Assembly: GCF_014692515.1 (NCBI RefSeq) | Contig: NZ_JACOIK010000014.1 | Span: 62,001 to 126,000 of the forward strand | Direction: 5' to 3' | Source: Sphingobacterium micropteri | GTDB taxonomy: Bacteria; Bacteroidota; Bacteroidia; Sphingobacteriales; Sphingobacteriaceae | DNA: 64,000 bases | Shown here: in pieces, positions 1-10,260 of the stretch | Layout of the letters: every line of letters starts with the position of its first letter | Numbering within the stretch: the first letter of the stretch is position 1 | Position numbers and translations under genes: made by a program | The notes under the pieces: model-generated | What the model was told of the DNA's origin: nothing | Seen by the model: the letters and a program-made list of their open reading frames with translations, nothing else | Databases searched by the model: none

Positions 1-2019
1 AGTCGATCCGTATAAGGTTGCGTACCGCGTACTACCGATACGATCATTCCCGGTTGTACCGTAACCGACACGTAGTTTCAGTTGGTTAAAAATTCCGTTG
101 TCCTCCATAAAGCTTTCGTTATGGATGTTCCAAGCAGCGGATGCTGACGGAAAAGCCCCCCATTTATTCCCTTGCCGGAAGGTGGATACACCATCGGTAC
201 GGACAGTAGCTGTTACCAAATAACGATCATCGTAATTGTAAATTCCGCGGAAGAACCCCGATACCAAGCCGTATCGACGAGCTTCGGATTCGCCCCGTTC
301 GGTACGCCCGGCTAAGCTAACGTCCTTCAATCCAAAATTACTCGGCGGAAATTCGAAATAATCATGTTTAAGACCTTGACTTTCTTCATAGCGCACTTCA
401 TGTCCTACCATTAAATTGATATGATGTTTATCCAGATCTTTCAACCACGATAAGGTGTTTGTCCACTGCCACTCAAATCCCTCTGCATTTTCCATCGAAC
501 CATACGGACCGCCATTGTTTCTGGCGTCCCGTGTCCTACCATCATCCCAAAAATCGGTACGGGTTTGCCCCCATTGGTATGATCCCTGCGTACGAAAGGT
601 AAAATTATCGAGGAACTTCGCTGTTAAACCTACGTTGACATTTGCCAATCGGGAAGCGCGCTCCCTCATCCTTGCATCATTCATAATGATGGGGTTGCTC
701 AGATCGTATTGGGAATTGATCAAGGCCATATCCTCACCAATATCGGTATGTAACAATTCTTCGTTGGTATACCGCACACCACCCGTAACTGGCTGTAGTG
801 CCGCCATCTTGAGCATCCCTCCTAGAGAGCCACCTCCTTGTCGATTGGCATCTTGAAATAACGAATTAAAGTCTACATTAACGCCCTTAAATAATTGATG
901 ATCTACCTTCGCACGGACACTGTTCCGGCGGAAACCCGACTTTGCCAGTATACCATCTTGGTTGGTGTTGTTATAAGACAGCATCAATTTTGTCTTGTCG
1001 TTACCACCGGAGATATTGACATTATGGTTTTGTAACAACGCGCTACCACCGAATACTTCATCCTGCCAATCAATACCGGAGCGCGCCGCATAATCACGCT
1101 GGATTCTGTCGTATGCACCAGCGGCAAAATCAGGAGCAGACACATCGCCGCCATACATCTCGGCAAAATTATGTTCCTGCCCGGCCAATGTCTGGAATTC
1201 GTATTGGTATTTTACGTAGTCTTCTACGCCTAATAAATCCATCGTACGGCTCAGCCTTTCAAAACTCAGATAGGCGTTATAGTCAATGGCGGTACGACCG
1301 GATTTTGCGGACTTTGTCGTAATCAGCACCACGCCGTTTGCTCCCCGAGCACCATATATAGCAGTCGCCGAGGCATCTTTCAGGATGTCAATGTTTTCGA
1401 TATCATTGACGTCAATTTTCATCAACGCGTCTTCCATGACAAACCCGTCTACAACATACAACGGCGCCGTTGAACCGGTTATCGATGTTCCTCCACGCAC
1501 GGTAATATTGACGTCGGCTCCGGGTGCACCGCTTTGCGTAACTACGTTCACACCAGCGACCTTACCGGTCAATGCCTGCGCTGCCGTTGTAACGGGAACT
1601 TGACGAATATCTTCTCCTTTCACGGAGCCCACCGCACCAGTCAGGTCTCTTTTCCGCGCCGTTCCATACCCGATCACGACGACTTCGTCTAAGTCATTGT
1701 TGGCTGTCATCAGCAAGACGGTAATTGGGTTGCGATTAGCTAGGCTTACTTCTTCCGGGGTGTAGCCCACATAGCTCACTTGCAAGACGTCGCCGACTGT
1801 AGCCGGCAGAGAGAAAGTACCGTCACCACCTGTTAAGGTGCTTGCATTTTTTCCTTTAACCTGTACACTGGCACCACTAATGGGTTGATTGCTGGGATCG
1901 GTAACTCGACCCGACAGGGAAAATTCTTGTGCCCAAACGGCGGGCATTAATACACAAAAAAATACTAAAACAAGCAACCTTTTAAGATTGCCGTTTCGGA
2001 TTACGTTCCATTTTGACAT
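1..2019 (-). CDS. SusC-type TonB-dependent receptor, C-terminus outside the window
   Basis: Outer-membrane TonB-dependent transporter that would import oligosaccharides with a SusD partner. The window holds the first 673 residues, read without a stop to base 1. A signal peptide ends near PAVWAQ. A carboxypeptidase-regulatory-like beta-sandwich follows (about residues 28-105), then the hallmark motif DEVVVIGYG and a plug domain containing PLYVVDGFV and DASATAIYGARGANGVVLI, then barrel strands. An in-frame ATG four codons upstream (2031) is an equally possible start. It is transcribed from its own promoter (2110-2173), separately from the upstream operon, which ends at the 2192-2236 hairpin. 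That promoter carries the same operator as the PL1/FAS1 operon, so the two are probably co-regulated. A susD partner would be expected beyond the window edge. The family is certain; the substrate is inferred only from context. Confidence 0.95.
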   Translation of the reverse strand, partial: MSKWNVIRNGNLKRLLVLVFFCVLMPAVWAQEFSLSGRVTDPSNQPISGASVQVKGKNASTLTGGDGTFSLPATVGDVLQVSYVGYTPEEVSLANRNPITVLLMTANNDLDEVVVIGYGTARKRDLTGAVGSVKGEDIRQVPVTTAAQALTGKVAGVNVVTQSGAPGADVNITVRGGTSITGSTAPLYVVDGFVMEDALMKIDVNDIENIDILKDASATAIYGARGANGVVLITTKSAKSGRTAIDYNAYLSFERLSRTMDLLGVEDYVKYQYEFQTLAGQEHNFAEMYGGDVSAPDFAAGAYDRIQRDYAARSGIDWQDEVFGGSALLQNHNVNISGGNDKTKLMLSYNNTNQDGILAKSGFRRNSVRAKVDHQLFKGVNVDFNSLFQDANRQGGGSLGGMLKMAALQPVTGGVRYTNEELLHTDIGEDMALINSQYDLSNPIIMNDARMRERASRLANVNVGLTAKFLDNFTFRTQGSYQWGQTRTDFWDDGRTRDARNNGGPYGSMENAEGFEWQWTNTLSWLKDLDKHHINLMVGHEVRYEESQGLKHDYFEFPPSNFGLKDVSLAGRTERGESEARRYGLVSGFFRGIYNYDDRYLVTATVRTDGVSTFRQGNKWGAFPSASAAWNIHNESFMEDNGIFNQLKLRVGYGTTGNDRIGSTRYATLYGST

Positions 2020-2109
2020 CGTTACTGGCATATAATTATAATTAGCGCTTAAACTTAACACCCGGCCATGTTCATCGTTAAAACAATGACGAATGTTACT
2101 TAACGATGT

Positions 2110-2173
2110 CAAAAGTAGAATTCAATTCTGCTTTTGACTTTTAAAAATTGACGAAATCTGTTTAAAAATTGAC
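2110..2173 (-). promoter_or_regulatory. Promoter with 21-bp-period direct-repeat operator (class 2)
   Basis: In plus-strand reading, TTTAAAAATTGAC occurs at 2140-2152 and 2161-2173, exactly 21 bp apart. A perfect Bacteroidota -7 box (minus-strand TACTTTTG) lies at 2110-2117, 22 bp from the nearer repeat. The same arrangement, with identical spacings, precedes the PL1 gene at 18801-18864. Two repeats two helical turns apart, next to the promoter, fit an AraC-type activator such as an HTCS output domain. The regulator is not identified. Confidence 0.8.
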
Positions 2174-2191
2174 TACTTCCGGTAAATAGCA

Positions 2192-2236
2192 CTCTTTATA
2201 AAAAGCAAAATTTTGTGTGTTGCTTTTTATAAAGAG
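2192..2236 (-). terminator. Hairpin terminator after the eight-gene operon
   Basis: A perfect 17-bp inverted repeat (2192-2208 with 2220-2236, 11-nt loop) lies about 50 bp past the stop of the last susD. It sits just upstream of the next susC promoter, so it separates the two transcription units. There is no long U-run on the minus strand. Confidence 0.65.
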
Positions 2237-2288
2237 CATTAAATACATTTGATTGCTTTACACAGAGCGTAATAAAAGCACATTAATC

Positions 2289-3929
2289 TTACAACGGATA
2301 TTGTACAAACCAGTTTTGTTCGTTCATTAAATGTCCCCTGACTTGTTGTTTTTGTCCATCCGAATATTTTGCAGAAACGATATCGGCTAGGATAGCTGGA
2401 TCATTCCATCGCTTGGCAATACGCATCAATGCGAAATAAGCTTTTGCTTCGCCTGCACTTTCCATCAGCGTTTCTTCAGCTATAAGTTTATCCAATGCTT
2501 TCATATATGCGCGTTTCTTCTCCTCGGTATCCAAATCATCTTTCGATAAGCCTTGTGGGTATACCGGTGCAAGGCTCACTCTCCTTCGGATCCCCATATT
2601 GATTGCAAAATGAGAATTGATCGTAGGATCATCAAACGGAGCTTCCAAATTATCTCCGTTGCGCGATCGATATAGCTCAACACCATCATTAAACAAAGCC
2701 TCTGCCGGTCCAAACTTTCCTAGATTATTCAGCGCTTCGATTACAAAGAAATGCACATCGGAATCCCGGTAAATTGAAATATGGACATTGTTTTTATAAA
2801 TTTCAGAAGCACTCTCGCGATCTCTGGAAAACTTACGGATCACCCACTCCCCATTTTGGAAATAATACGTAAAATCAACCCCCCGATATCGATCTCCCAG
2901 GGTATGCCCATCATAACGTAATTGCGACTCGTAACGTTGCATAGCCACCTCTGTAGGTTTTAGATAATAAACAGAAGGTGCCTCGTTCGAGAAAAAACGG
3001 ATTAAACGATTGGTCTGGTTTCTTTCAAAATCGTAAGGAACCATATTAATCAACACGCGCGTACGCGTGATAGGATCCCGTGTAAATGCCTGTATCCATT
3101 CACCATTCCAATCCTCATTGCTGACTTTATATCTTTTGCCACCGCCATCTGAAATAAACGGTATACCGATGTCCACTACGCGCTGATATTCTTTATTCCA
3201 CAGGTACAATTCCATACGAAGAGGAGCCGGTGACGGACAGATCATGTTCCACACCAAATCTTGTTGGTTGGCCGGTATACCGGGATATAATATATTTCCC
3301 CAATTGGCTTCATATAGGCCATTTACACCATCTTCACCATTTTCCATCAGGGTAATCAACTTCGGAATCAATTCATCAAAACCGATTACCGGAATTTCAC
3401 CTATTTTATCTAGATTCAACTCGGGATCATCGAAATAGGCTACCTGCCCATATAATTTACCCAAAGTTAGATAAGTCCATACTTTAAAACGGATAGTTCC
3501 GGATATCAATGCCGCATAGTGCGCCTCCTCAATGGCAGTGGGGTTGCTTTTTCTGTACGCAATAATCTTACTCAGGTAAGCGTTTGCATTGACGATCAAA
3601 TCGTAATACGGTCTCGGATTGGCAAAGCTATTGCCTGGCTTTTCCTTGAAATTGTATAAATCCCAAAGATCCTGCGGGGCATTCACGGTCGGCTCGAGTA
3701 AATCCGTACGTAAATCACTGAGAAACACCGTCTGGTCCGCGATTGCCTGCATTTTAGACGCAACGCCCATATAACCGGAATACAGCTCATTCGACTCCTT
3801 TACATAATCTTTATCTAACAATATATCGTTCGTATCCACTTCAAAATAACGGGAACATCCCGTTAAAGTCAAGGCAACAGTGGCTATTCCACATACGAAA
3901 AAACTCCTTCTTATATTCATATTCTTCAT
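2289..3929 (-). CDS. SusD/RagB-type outer-membrane lipoprotein
   Basis: Cell-surface glycan-binding lipoprotein that caps the SusC channel and delivers substrate to it. Of 546 residues, the N-terminus is a lipoprotein signal peptide with lipobox LTGC (Cys25). The following sequence (SRYFEVDTND, then ELYSGYMGV and repeated helices with NAYLSKII) is the usual RagB/SusD start. The C-terminal part has helical repeats ending in YPL. Its ATG overlaps the stop of the upstream susC by one base (TAATG), so the pair is translationally coupled. It is the last gene of the eight-gene PL1/FAS1 operon. It is diverged from classical starch SusD, and no binding residues can be assigned from sequence alone. 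The ligand is presumably a pectic fragment, given the PL1 at the head of the operon. Confidence 0.85.
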   Translation of the reverse strand: MKNMNIRRSFFVCGIATVALTLTGCSRYFEVDTNDILLDKDYVKESNELYSGYMGVASKMQAIADQTVFLSDLRTDLLEPTVNAPQDLWDLYNFKEKPGNSFANPRPYYDLIVNANAYLSKIIAYRKSNPTAIEEAHYAALISGTIRFKVWTYLTLGKLYGQVAYFDDPELNLDKIGEIPVIGFDELIPKLITLMENGEDGVNGLYEANWGNILYPGIPANQQDLVWNMICPSPAPLRMELYLWNKEYQRVVDIGIPFISDGGGKRYKVSNEDWNGEWIQAFTRDPITRTRVLINMVPYDFERNQTNRLIRFFSNEAPSVYYLKPTEVAMQRYESQLRYDGHTLGDRYRGVDFTYYFQNGEWVIRKFSRDRESASEIYKNNVHISIYRDSDVHFFVIEALNNLGKFGPAEALFNDGVELYRSRNGDNLEAPFDDPTINSHFAINMGIRRRVSLAPVYPQGLSKDDLDTEEKKRAYMKALDKLIAEETLMESAGEAKAYFALMRIAKRWNDPAILADIVSAKYSDGQKQQVRGHLMNEQNWFVQYPL

Positions 3930-6900
3930 TACAGCTTAATGTTAACACCAAATTTAAATGTACGTGGCAATGGAATCTTACCATAATCTGCTCCCATATA
4001 GCTAATCGCATTGCTATATGCGGTCACGGGATCCAAACCAAGATAGTCTGTCCATGTAAATAAGTTTTCGCCAGCAATGTACCATTCCGAATTAGATAGC
4101 ACATTTAGTCGGTGCTGTCCAAACTTATACGACAGGGTGATGTTTTCCAGTCGTAGGAACGATGCATCTTCTATCCACCTGTTTGAAAAGCGCGCATTTT
4201 CCATAGGGTCACCATAAGCAGCTTGGGGAATATTGGTCTGCTGACCGTCAGTTTGCCAGCGGCGGAGTACGGCTTCCGACTGATTGGCATAACTATCCAT
4301 GCTCTCCATACTACGACGCAAACCGTTGTACATCTGATTTCCTTGGCTGAAACTGAGCAATCCCTGTAGATGGATGTTTTTATAACGGATGCTAAGGGAG
4401 GTTCCTCCGAAAAGGTTCGGCAAACTGTTGCCCAACGGTACCTGGTCTTCATTGTCAATTACGCCATCTTGATTAATATCTGCGAAGTGCGCATCACCGG
4501 CACCAAAATATCTGTTCTTATAATCCTGTAATCCCAAAGCGTCTGCCTCTGCATCACTGGAAATAACACCGCGGAAGTTTGCACCGTAAAAAGAGAAGGG
4601 AGAGACGCCGACGCGATTAATGCGGGTAACACCGTCCGCCTGCTGATGGAGCATATCGGCTCCACCGACCAAACGCTTAACCTTACTATTCAAGGTAGAC
4701 AGATTACCTCTCCAGGTTAAAGACCAGTCCCGGTTATCGATGACTGCCACATTCAGCTCCACTTCCAGCCCTTGATTGTCTATGGCACCGCCATTCATGT
4801 AGATCCGGTCGATGCCACCGATTGGCGAGACAGGAAAGGCATTTAATAAGTTGCTGGCACGATTAAAATAATAGCCTACATTAAGATTCAGGCGCTGGTT
4901 CATACCCGAGAAAATTAAACTCGCCTGCCAGTTTTCGTTATCTTCCCAGCGGATGTTTTGATTAGGAATGTTACCTACCACGATGCCCGCTAATTGGCGG
5001 TACAACTGGCTCCCATAATATGCCTGTCCAATCTTCGACGAAAAGCGACTATTTCCAGTCTTCGCATAGCCAATTTTAAATACGAGGTTATCAATACTGT
5101 TGATGTCTTTCAAAAGTGCTGTGTTGGACAGTAGGAACGACAAATCGGCTGCCGGGAACACACCGAAACGACTGGCGTTCGCCCCCGATACAGACGAACC
5201 ATCTATACTCAAATTGACGTCCAATTTGGCTAAACTACGCCAACTGTACTGTGTATAGCCGTATATATTCATCCAGTTCCACTGTTCATTGTAGCCCCAA
5301 AAAAGGCGACCAGCATTATTCACATAATTGAGGGTACGGTAGAAATCCGAGCTGGTGTTTCTTCCACTTCCGGCATCATACTCCTGAGAAGTTAACAAGC
5401 CCTGTACACCGCCTCCGAAGAACGCCTCATCCTGATTCCATTTTTTGTGGTAGGTTCCGTAGAGGTTCCATGAAATATTGGACGTTTGTCCCGCTCCTGC
5501 TCTGGCGCTATTCAACGCTAGTCCATCTTCAAGCGGCAAGATCGTACCACTGGATAATCCGGGGATGAAAGCATTCTGCCGTGTATAATTGGAAAAAAGG
5601 CCTAAAACAGCGTTTAATCTAAAGCGATCGGTAGCTTGATAGCCTAAGTTTGCCTGTACAAACACATCATAGATATCCGATTTAAAATCGGCAGTTTGCA
5701 AAAGCGCCAATGGGTTGGAAACACCAAACTGTCCGACGCGATCCAGATCTGGCAAAACATTATTGTCCACATCTTTTTGGTATGGGCTAAGGATCGGCGC
5801 TCGGTATAATGCAGATATTAAGGGGTTTGTTGCCGTTAGGATACCCTGTTCCTGTAAACGGGAAGTACTATACGTAAGCGCTGTAATAGCTTTTAAATCG
5901 AACTTACCTCCTAAATTGATGCTGGAATTCAAGCGTGTGCTATATCGTGTGGTCGCAGTCTGATCCAGTGCTCCTTGCTGGCTAAGTACGCCCAGCGACA
6001 AATCATATTTCGCTACCGCATCGCCACCTTTGATACGCAAATGGTTATCGGTTACAAAGGCATTTCGATAAATGACATCTTGCCAATCTGTCGTATTATT
6101 ATATAGGTAGTTATAATAGTAGTCTGGATCATCACGCAGGAAAGGGAACCTCGTCAATAGTTCGCCCATATCTTCGTATTGCGTCATGCCGACACTACCT
6201 AGTAAACTTTTATATGCACTACCTCCTAATAAAGGTAGTGTGCTATAATTGTGGGCGAGACCATAGTTACCTCTGAATTCTACAACGGTTTCCAAATCGT
6301 CGGAGGACGATGTTTCTAAAAGAAGTACGCCGTTCGATCCCAAGGATCCGTATCGGGCAGTTTCTGCTCCCTTCAACAAACGGATATGTTTGATATCTTG
6401 CAAGGCAAAGGGTGCGAACGTCCCTCTGGAATAGCCGCCGATAAGGGGCGAGTTCCCTAAATCTGGCAAATATGGCACACCATCGACCACAATCAACGGT
6501 GTATTATCCGCATCGAACGAGCGTACGCCTCGAAAGTTAAACATCCCACCTTCGGAGACCATCCCACTCTTATTGAGAACGCGCAGTCCCGTCATTTCGC
6601 CCGTTAATACCTGCTCGATATCGACGGCGCCCGCACGATAGTCGTTATCAGACAGCACATTGCTGTTCTTATCAGAAAACGTTCCGTCGACCACATTGAT
6701 ATAGTTTGTCCGCCCTTCACCAATCAATGTTATTTCGAAAGTACTGCGTCCCAAAATTTCTACGTATGCCTCATAGTATCCCGGGCTCCAGACCCGAATC
6801 GTAGTGGCCCGATCGTCGACCTCATCCAATGTAAAGGATCCATCTTTCTTCGTACGGACGTTGGACGTTGTATTTAATACCGTCACTACTGCATCGGGTA

Positions 6901-7054
6901 CTGGACTTTTATCGTAATTACTAACCACCTTTCCGGTAATCGTCGTTTGTGCAAACACAGGAACGACCCCTAACGCCAACATGGTAAACAATAGCGAACG
7001 CCACATCCTCTTTTTCGTTATCTTCGTCATATATTCAGTTAATATTCGGTTCAT
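3929..7054 (-). CDS. SusC-type TonB-dependent receptor, divergent plug
   Basis: Outer-membrane importer partnered with the downstream susD. It has 1041 residues: a signal peptide to about residue 36 (PVFAQ), a carboxypeptidase-regulatory-like domain (about 38-110), a plug with LIVVDGVPYLPD and GSLGSNGVLLLET, and a barrel ending in GVNIKL. The typical VVVxGYG segment before the plug is absent; VVDGTFSDKNS stands there instead. The plug has GAETARYGSLGSNG rather than DAAATAIYGSRGANG. It therefore belongs to a divergent SusC branch. Its ATG overlaps the stop of the preceding FAS1 lipoprotein gene by one base, and its own stop overlaps the susD start. This tight coupling suggests the FAS1 protein, SusC and SusD work as one surface complex. 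An internal start at MTKITKK is also possible. Confidence 0.93.
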   Translation of the reverse strand: MNRILTEYMTKITKKRMWRSLLFTMLALGVVPVFAQTTITGKVVSNYDKSPVPDAVVTVLNTTSNVRTKKDGSFTLDEVDDRATTIRVWSPGYYEAYVEILGRSTFEITLIGEGRTNYINVVDGTFSDKNSNVLSDNDYRAGAVDIEQVLTGEMTGLRVLNKSGMVSEGGMFNFRGVRSFDADNTPLIVVDGVPYLPDLGNSPLIGGYSRGTFAPFALQDIKHIRLLKGAETARYGSLGSNGVLLLETSSSDDLETVVEFRGNYGLAHNYSTLPLLGGSAYKSLLGSVGMTQYEDMGELLTRFPFLRDDPDYYYNYLYNNTTDWQDVIYRNAFVTDNHLRIKGGDAVAKYDLSLGVLSQQGALDQTATTRYSTRLNSSINLGGKFDLKAITALTYSTSRLQEQGILTATNPLISALYRAPILSPYQKDVDNNVLPDLDRVGQFGVSNPLALLQTADFKSDIYDVFVQANLGYQATDRFRLNAVLGLFSNYTRQNAFIPGLSSGTILPLEDGLALNSARAGAGQTSNISWNLYGTYHKKWNQDEAFFGGGVQGLLTSQEYDAGSGRNTSSDFYRTLNYVNNAGRLFWGYNEQWNWMNIYGYTQYSWRSLAKLDVNLSIDGSSVSGANASRFGVFPAADLSFLLSNTALLKDINSIDNLVFKIGYAKTGNSRFSSKIGQAYYGSQLYRQLAGIVVGNIPNQNIRWEDNENWQASLIFSGMNQRLNLNVGYYFNRASNLLNAFPVSPIGGIDRIYMNGGAIDNQGLEVELNVAVIDNRDWSLTWRGNLSTLNSKVKRLVGGADMLHQQADGVTRINRVGVSPFSFYGANFRGVISSDAEADALGLQDYKNRYFGAGDAHFADINQDGVIDNEDQVPLGNSLPNLFGGTSLSIRYKNIHLQGLLSFSQGNQMYNGLRRSMESMDSYANQSEAVLRRWQTDGQQTNIPQAAYGDPMENARFSNRWIEDASFLRLENITLSYKFGQHRLNVLSNSEWYIAGENLFTWTDYLGLDPVTAYSNAISYMGADYGKIPLPRTFKFGVNIKL

Positions 7055-8622
7055 TAATAGTTATTTTGTGTTGGGATCAAAGCCCAGTGGTAAAGATCCA
7101 GCCGTTCAACATTTCCTTTACCTAGGCCTGCAAACTCCACCTTAATTTTAAAGGAACGCACATCGTCACCCTCAAGCATAACCGGGCCGACCAATCCACC
7201 CCAACCGTTGTACTTCGTTCCAGGCACCGTATTCGTATTCCGATCGAAATGCCAAGGTGTTGCCGGCTCCACATTGAGATTTAACGCAACGGGTTTATCG
7301 TCAATATAAATATTGACAAAGGGATGGTTCGTTGCTCGGAATCCCATATACAGGTTATACTCTCCGGGCGGTACTTCGACGACCTTATAATCCGTCGAAC
7401 CATCTGCGTTCCGCTCCAACATAACTGGTGTATAGTCAATCGATGTTGGTTTGTTATCTTCCAGATCACCCTCTATCCGTAGTGTGCGATAAGTTATCTC
7501 TACACCAATAGTAGGAAACGTTACGGTAACATCATCTGCAGGTCCAATACTTTTGACGTTATTCAATGTAAACCGCAAATCCTTTTCGTCATCCGGTACA
7601 AACTCCCAATAATGAAACAATTGCTTAATCATACTGATATGGACGTTATTTGGTATTTTGAGTTTGCTGATCTCGTAGATACGGCCGTTGCTCATGCGCC
7701 TAAAATTTGGGTCTACTTTTTGCACGGAAGGCTTCCAAAGCTTTCCAAAAACTGATGTAAGATCTTCTCCCGAAACATCATCGAGTAATGATTTATAAAA
7801 GATAGCATCTTTGATCCAGATGAAGGCCACTAAAGAATCCTCTTTCAAAAATTCCTTCCCAAATTGGTCGTACAATAGTCCTAGATCATTAAAACAATTT
7901 TCGATAACGTGATTGCTAGGCAAAAACATCGTTATTTCCGAAAACTCCGACCGGATATCTGCTTTTTCGAAAATAGGGTTGGTAATTACATATACCGAGT
8001 CATACAGCGTATTGCCCGTCGGGTCTACACCAATCGGAATACTGTTTTCCAGGTCAAAAATGGTATCGTTCATCGCGAGGATGGTATCCCGGATGATCGA
8101 GTAATCACTACCCAACGCTTCTATGTATTCATAAATGCTCAAATCAGGGGTCAAGAGTTGGTCGATCTCATGGACTACACCGTTCTGGCAAATCTGATTC
8201 CCTTTCACGACTGCTGCATCACCGACGTGTACGACCCCGCCATCTTTGTTTATCGATAAATATTTACCATTGAAGGTCATCACACGTAACCCACTCTTGA
8301 GCTTGGTATTATCATACATCAAACTGTTGATATGGTACCGCAGGATAAACTCGATATCTTCTCCCAAATTATTCAATGCGCCCATTTTTTCATTAGAAAC
8401 CGCCCAAATAGTCAGATTCTGGTCGCGCGCGAGTTCCGCTGCCAAATCATATTCTTCTAGCTTGGCCACAAAGTCCGAATACTGGGGCTGCGATTTTAAA
8501 TAGTCCAAAAGATTCAGGGAAGATACTGTTCCCTCTTCTTCCCCGTAATGGGTGTCCCAGTTTTTGTTACAACCGACAAGTATGGTAACTAAACATACTG
8601 TCGCATAAATTATCTGTTTCAT
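7054..8622 (-). CDS. FAS1 (fasciclin) domain lipoprotein
   Basis: Probable surface lipoprotein of 522 residues with lipobox LVGC (Cys18). FAS1-like blocks are recognisable by the patterns DLAAELARDQNLTIWAVSN, YHINSLMYDN and NGVVHEIDQLLTPD, and again by ITMFLPSNHVIEN. The last 150 residues are predicted beta-rich (GEYNLYMGFRATNHPFVNIY) and resemble a jelly-roll carbohydrate-binding or adhesive module. FAS1 domains mediate adhesion or protein-protein contact; their role in glycan uptake is not established. The gene lies between another FAS1 gene (16 bp upstream) and the divergent susC (one-base overlap). I infer an accessory role in the SusCD surface complex, by position only. Confidence 0.85.
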   Translation of the reverse strand: MKQIIYATVCLVTILVGCNKNWDTHYGEEEGTVSSLNLLDYLKSQPQYSDFVAKLEEYDLAAELARDQNLTIWAVSNEKMGALNNLGEDIEFILRYHINSLMYDNTKLKSGLRVMTFNGKYLSINKDGGVVHVGDAAVVKGNQICQNGVVHEIDQLLTPDLSIYEYIEALGSDYSIIRDTILAMNDTIFDLENSIPIGVDPTGNTLYDSVYVITNPIFEKADIRSEFSEITMFLPSNHVIENCFNDLGLLYDQFGKEFLKEDSLVAFIWIKDAIFYKSLLDDVSGEDLTSVFGKLWKPSVQKVDPNFRRMSNGRIYEISKLKIPNNVHISMIKQLFHYWEFVPDDEKDLRFTLNNVKSIGPADDVTVTFPTIGVEITYRTLRIEGDLEDNKPTSIDYTPVMLERNADGSTDYKVVEVPPGEYNLYMGFRATNHPFVNIYIDDKPVALNLNVEPATPWHFDRNTNTVPGTKYNGWGGLVGPVMLEGDDVRSFKIKVEFAGLGKGNVERLDLYHWALIPTQNNY

Positions 8623-8638
8623 AACAATAAGGTTTAAA

Positions 8639-10255
8639 TCATTCTACGGGATCAAATTGCAAATAATCCATCGTGATCAAACGACCATCCAGTGATAATA
8701 TACGCAAGGTATGATCTGCTGTTTCTGTAAATTCTACGGTGCCCATCGCTTGCGTTAGATTTCGCTCTTCTCTGGAGTTCGATATGACCAACCGAGCATG
8801 GATTATCTCATTATCAAGAATAAAAGCACAGATACCCGTATGTGCCGAATGCTTAGGGCTCGGCCAGACAAAGGAAACTTTATATCGTCCTTTGACGATG
8901 GTCGGGCTTTTAAACTCGATCCAGCCCGACTCACCCAATTCAGCACGAAGGTGGTCATGGTTCAATAGGGCATACCAATTCCCCTCCGATGGTCTATTGT
9001 TGCGATAGGTAACTACATTTGACTTGTATTCCGGACGTGCAGACCAGGTTATATTCGTTAGTTCATTGGCTGTAAATGTTTTATTGTACTGTGATCCTAA
9101 ATTGGAATTTCGGTATTGGCTAACATTTGCTTCAATATCGGGGTAATCGGTCAATTCCCATATCACCTGAACTTGCTCTGGGGAAAATAACGGCATCCAG
9201 TTGTTTACTTCGTGGACAACACCATTTTTACAGGCAATATTCATCTCCACGAAGGCAATGGACTCCCCGGTTTCGACATCTTCATTGAGCACTAAACCAG
9301 CGCCACTTTCAGAAACCTTAAGCAATTCATGGGGAGCCATGGTCTGCAGGTTCATTTTAGTACCATTTTCCGAGAATTTTCCCAGATCGGCATATGAACG
9401 CTGCTGATCCAATAAATGGTATGAAACATATTTATTCAATGGGTTATCCGGGTTTGTATAATCGCTGCCTGCCGACACCTCGAGTCGCTCCAATAAATCC
9501 TGTATGCCATGGATACCTGCTTTAGTATAGGTCTCATTGCTTACAACAAAGGCTGTATATTTAAACCGTTGCTGAATCGGATTCCCTAAAGGATCGGTCG
9601 TTTCGGTGTATACGGTTTCCAATCTTTCCTTATATCCGGTTAGATCTACCAGCTCCTTGAACAGGCTCCAATGTTGTTGTGCTTGCAACCGGTCATAAAC
9701 GGTCTCCACCAACGGAACCAGCACATCATCGATACTATGAATGATACCATTGGTCGCTTTGATATCATAACTGTTGAATCTCGACACGCCATTCAGATAA
9801 ACTGCCTCTAATCCCCCATTTCTAAAGTCAACAAATAGGTTATCGTCCGTCGCATTGAGTTCGTTAATGGCGCCACTTTGAAATTGTGCAAATTCTACTT
9901 TTGCATTCGGAATTAAATGATATCGCACCAAATAAGCAGCCTGTTCTTCCGACATTTCCGATATCGCCCCCAAGTTTGTTGCTTTTAGGTAACGTTCTAC
10001 CCCTTCGTTAACCGGAACGAAATGGGTATATATGGCATCGAGATTTAGTGTATTATATAGGTTTGCTTTTTGCAGTATCTCTACCCAAAGGCTGTATTTG
10101 TCTTCGTGGTTTTTCAGGTAAAGAGCGATTGGTGTCTCTTCATACGCGGTATAGGTGTTGTTTTCAAAAGCATCCTTACAGGAACTCACCAACGTGAGCA
10201 TCCAACCCAGAAAGATCAAGAGCCCCCAGCTCCAAATTTGTTTTTTTGTGTTCAT
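8639..10255 (-). CDS. FAS1 (fasciclin) domain lipoprotein with C-terminal beta-sandwich
   Basis: Lipoprotein of 538 residues with lipobox VSSC (Cys26). Two FAS1 repeats are visible: the first around IYTHFVPVNEGVERYL, YHLIPNAKVEF and NGIIHSIDDVLVPL; the second around FVVSNETYTKAGI, YHLLDQQRSY and NGVVHEVNNWMPLF. The C-terminal 130 residues (GWIEFKSPTIVKGRYKVSF through DHTLRILSLDGR) look like a CBM6/CBM35-type sandwich that could bind glycan; this is inferred from pattern only. It starts five bases after the susD stop at 10261, and another FAS1 lipoprotein gene follows. No catalytic motif is visible. Confidence 0.85.
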   Translation of the reverse strand: MNTKKQIWSWGLLIFLGWMLTLVSSCKDAFENNTYTAYEETPIALYLKNHEDKYSLWVEILQKANLYNTLNLDAIYTHFVPVNEGVERYLKATNLGAISEMSEEQAAYLVRYHLIPNAKVEFAQFQSGAINELNATDDNLFVDFRNGGLEAVYLNGVSRFNSYDIKATNGIIHSIDDVLVPLVETVYDRLQAQQHWSLFKELVDLTGYKERLETVYTETTDPLGNPIQQRFKYTAFVVSNETYTKAGIHGIQDLLERLEVSAGSDYTNPDNPLNKYVSYHLLDQQRSYADLGKFSENGTKMNLQTMAPHELLKVSESGAGLVLNEDVETGESIAFVEMNIACKNGVVHEVNNWMPLFSPEQVQVIWELTDYPDIEANVSQYRNSNLGSQYNKTFTANELTNITWSARPEYKSNVVTYRNNRPSEGNWYALLNHDHLRAELGESGWIEFKSPTIVKGRYKVSFVWPSPKHSAHTGICAFILDNEIIHARLVISNSREERNLTQAMGTVEFTETADHTLRILSLDGRLITMDYLQFDPVE

Positions 10256-10260
10256 CTCTC

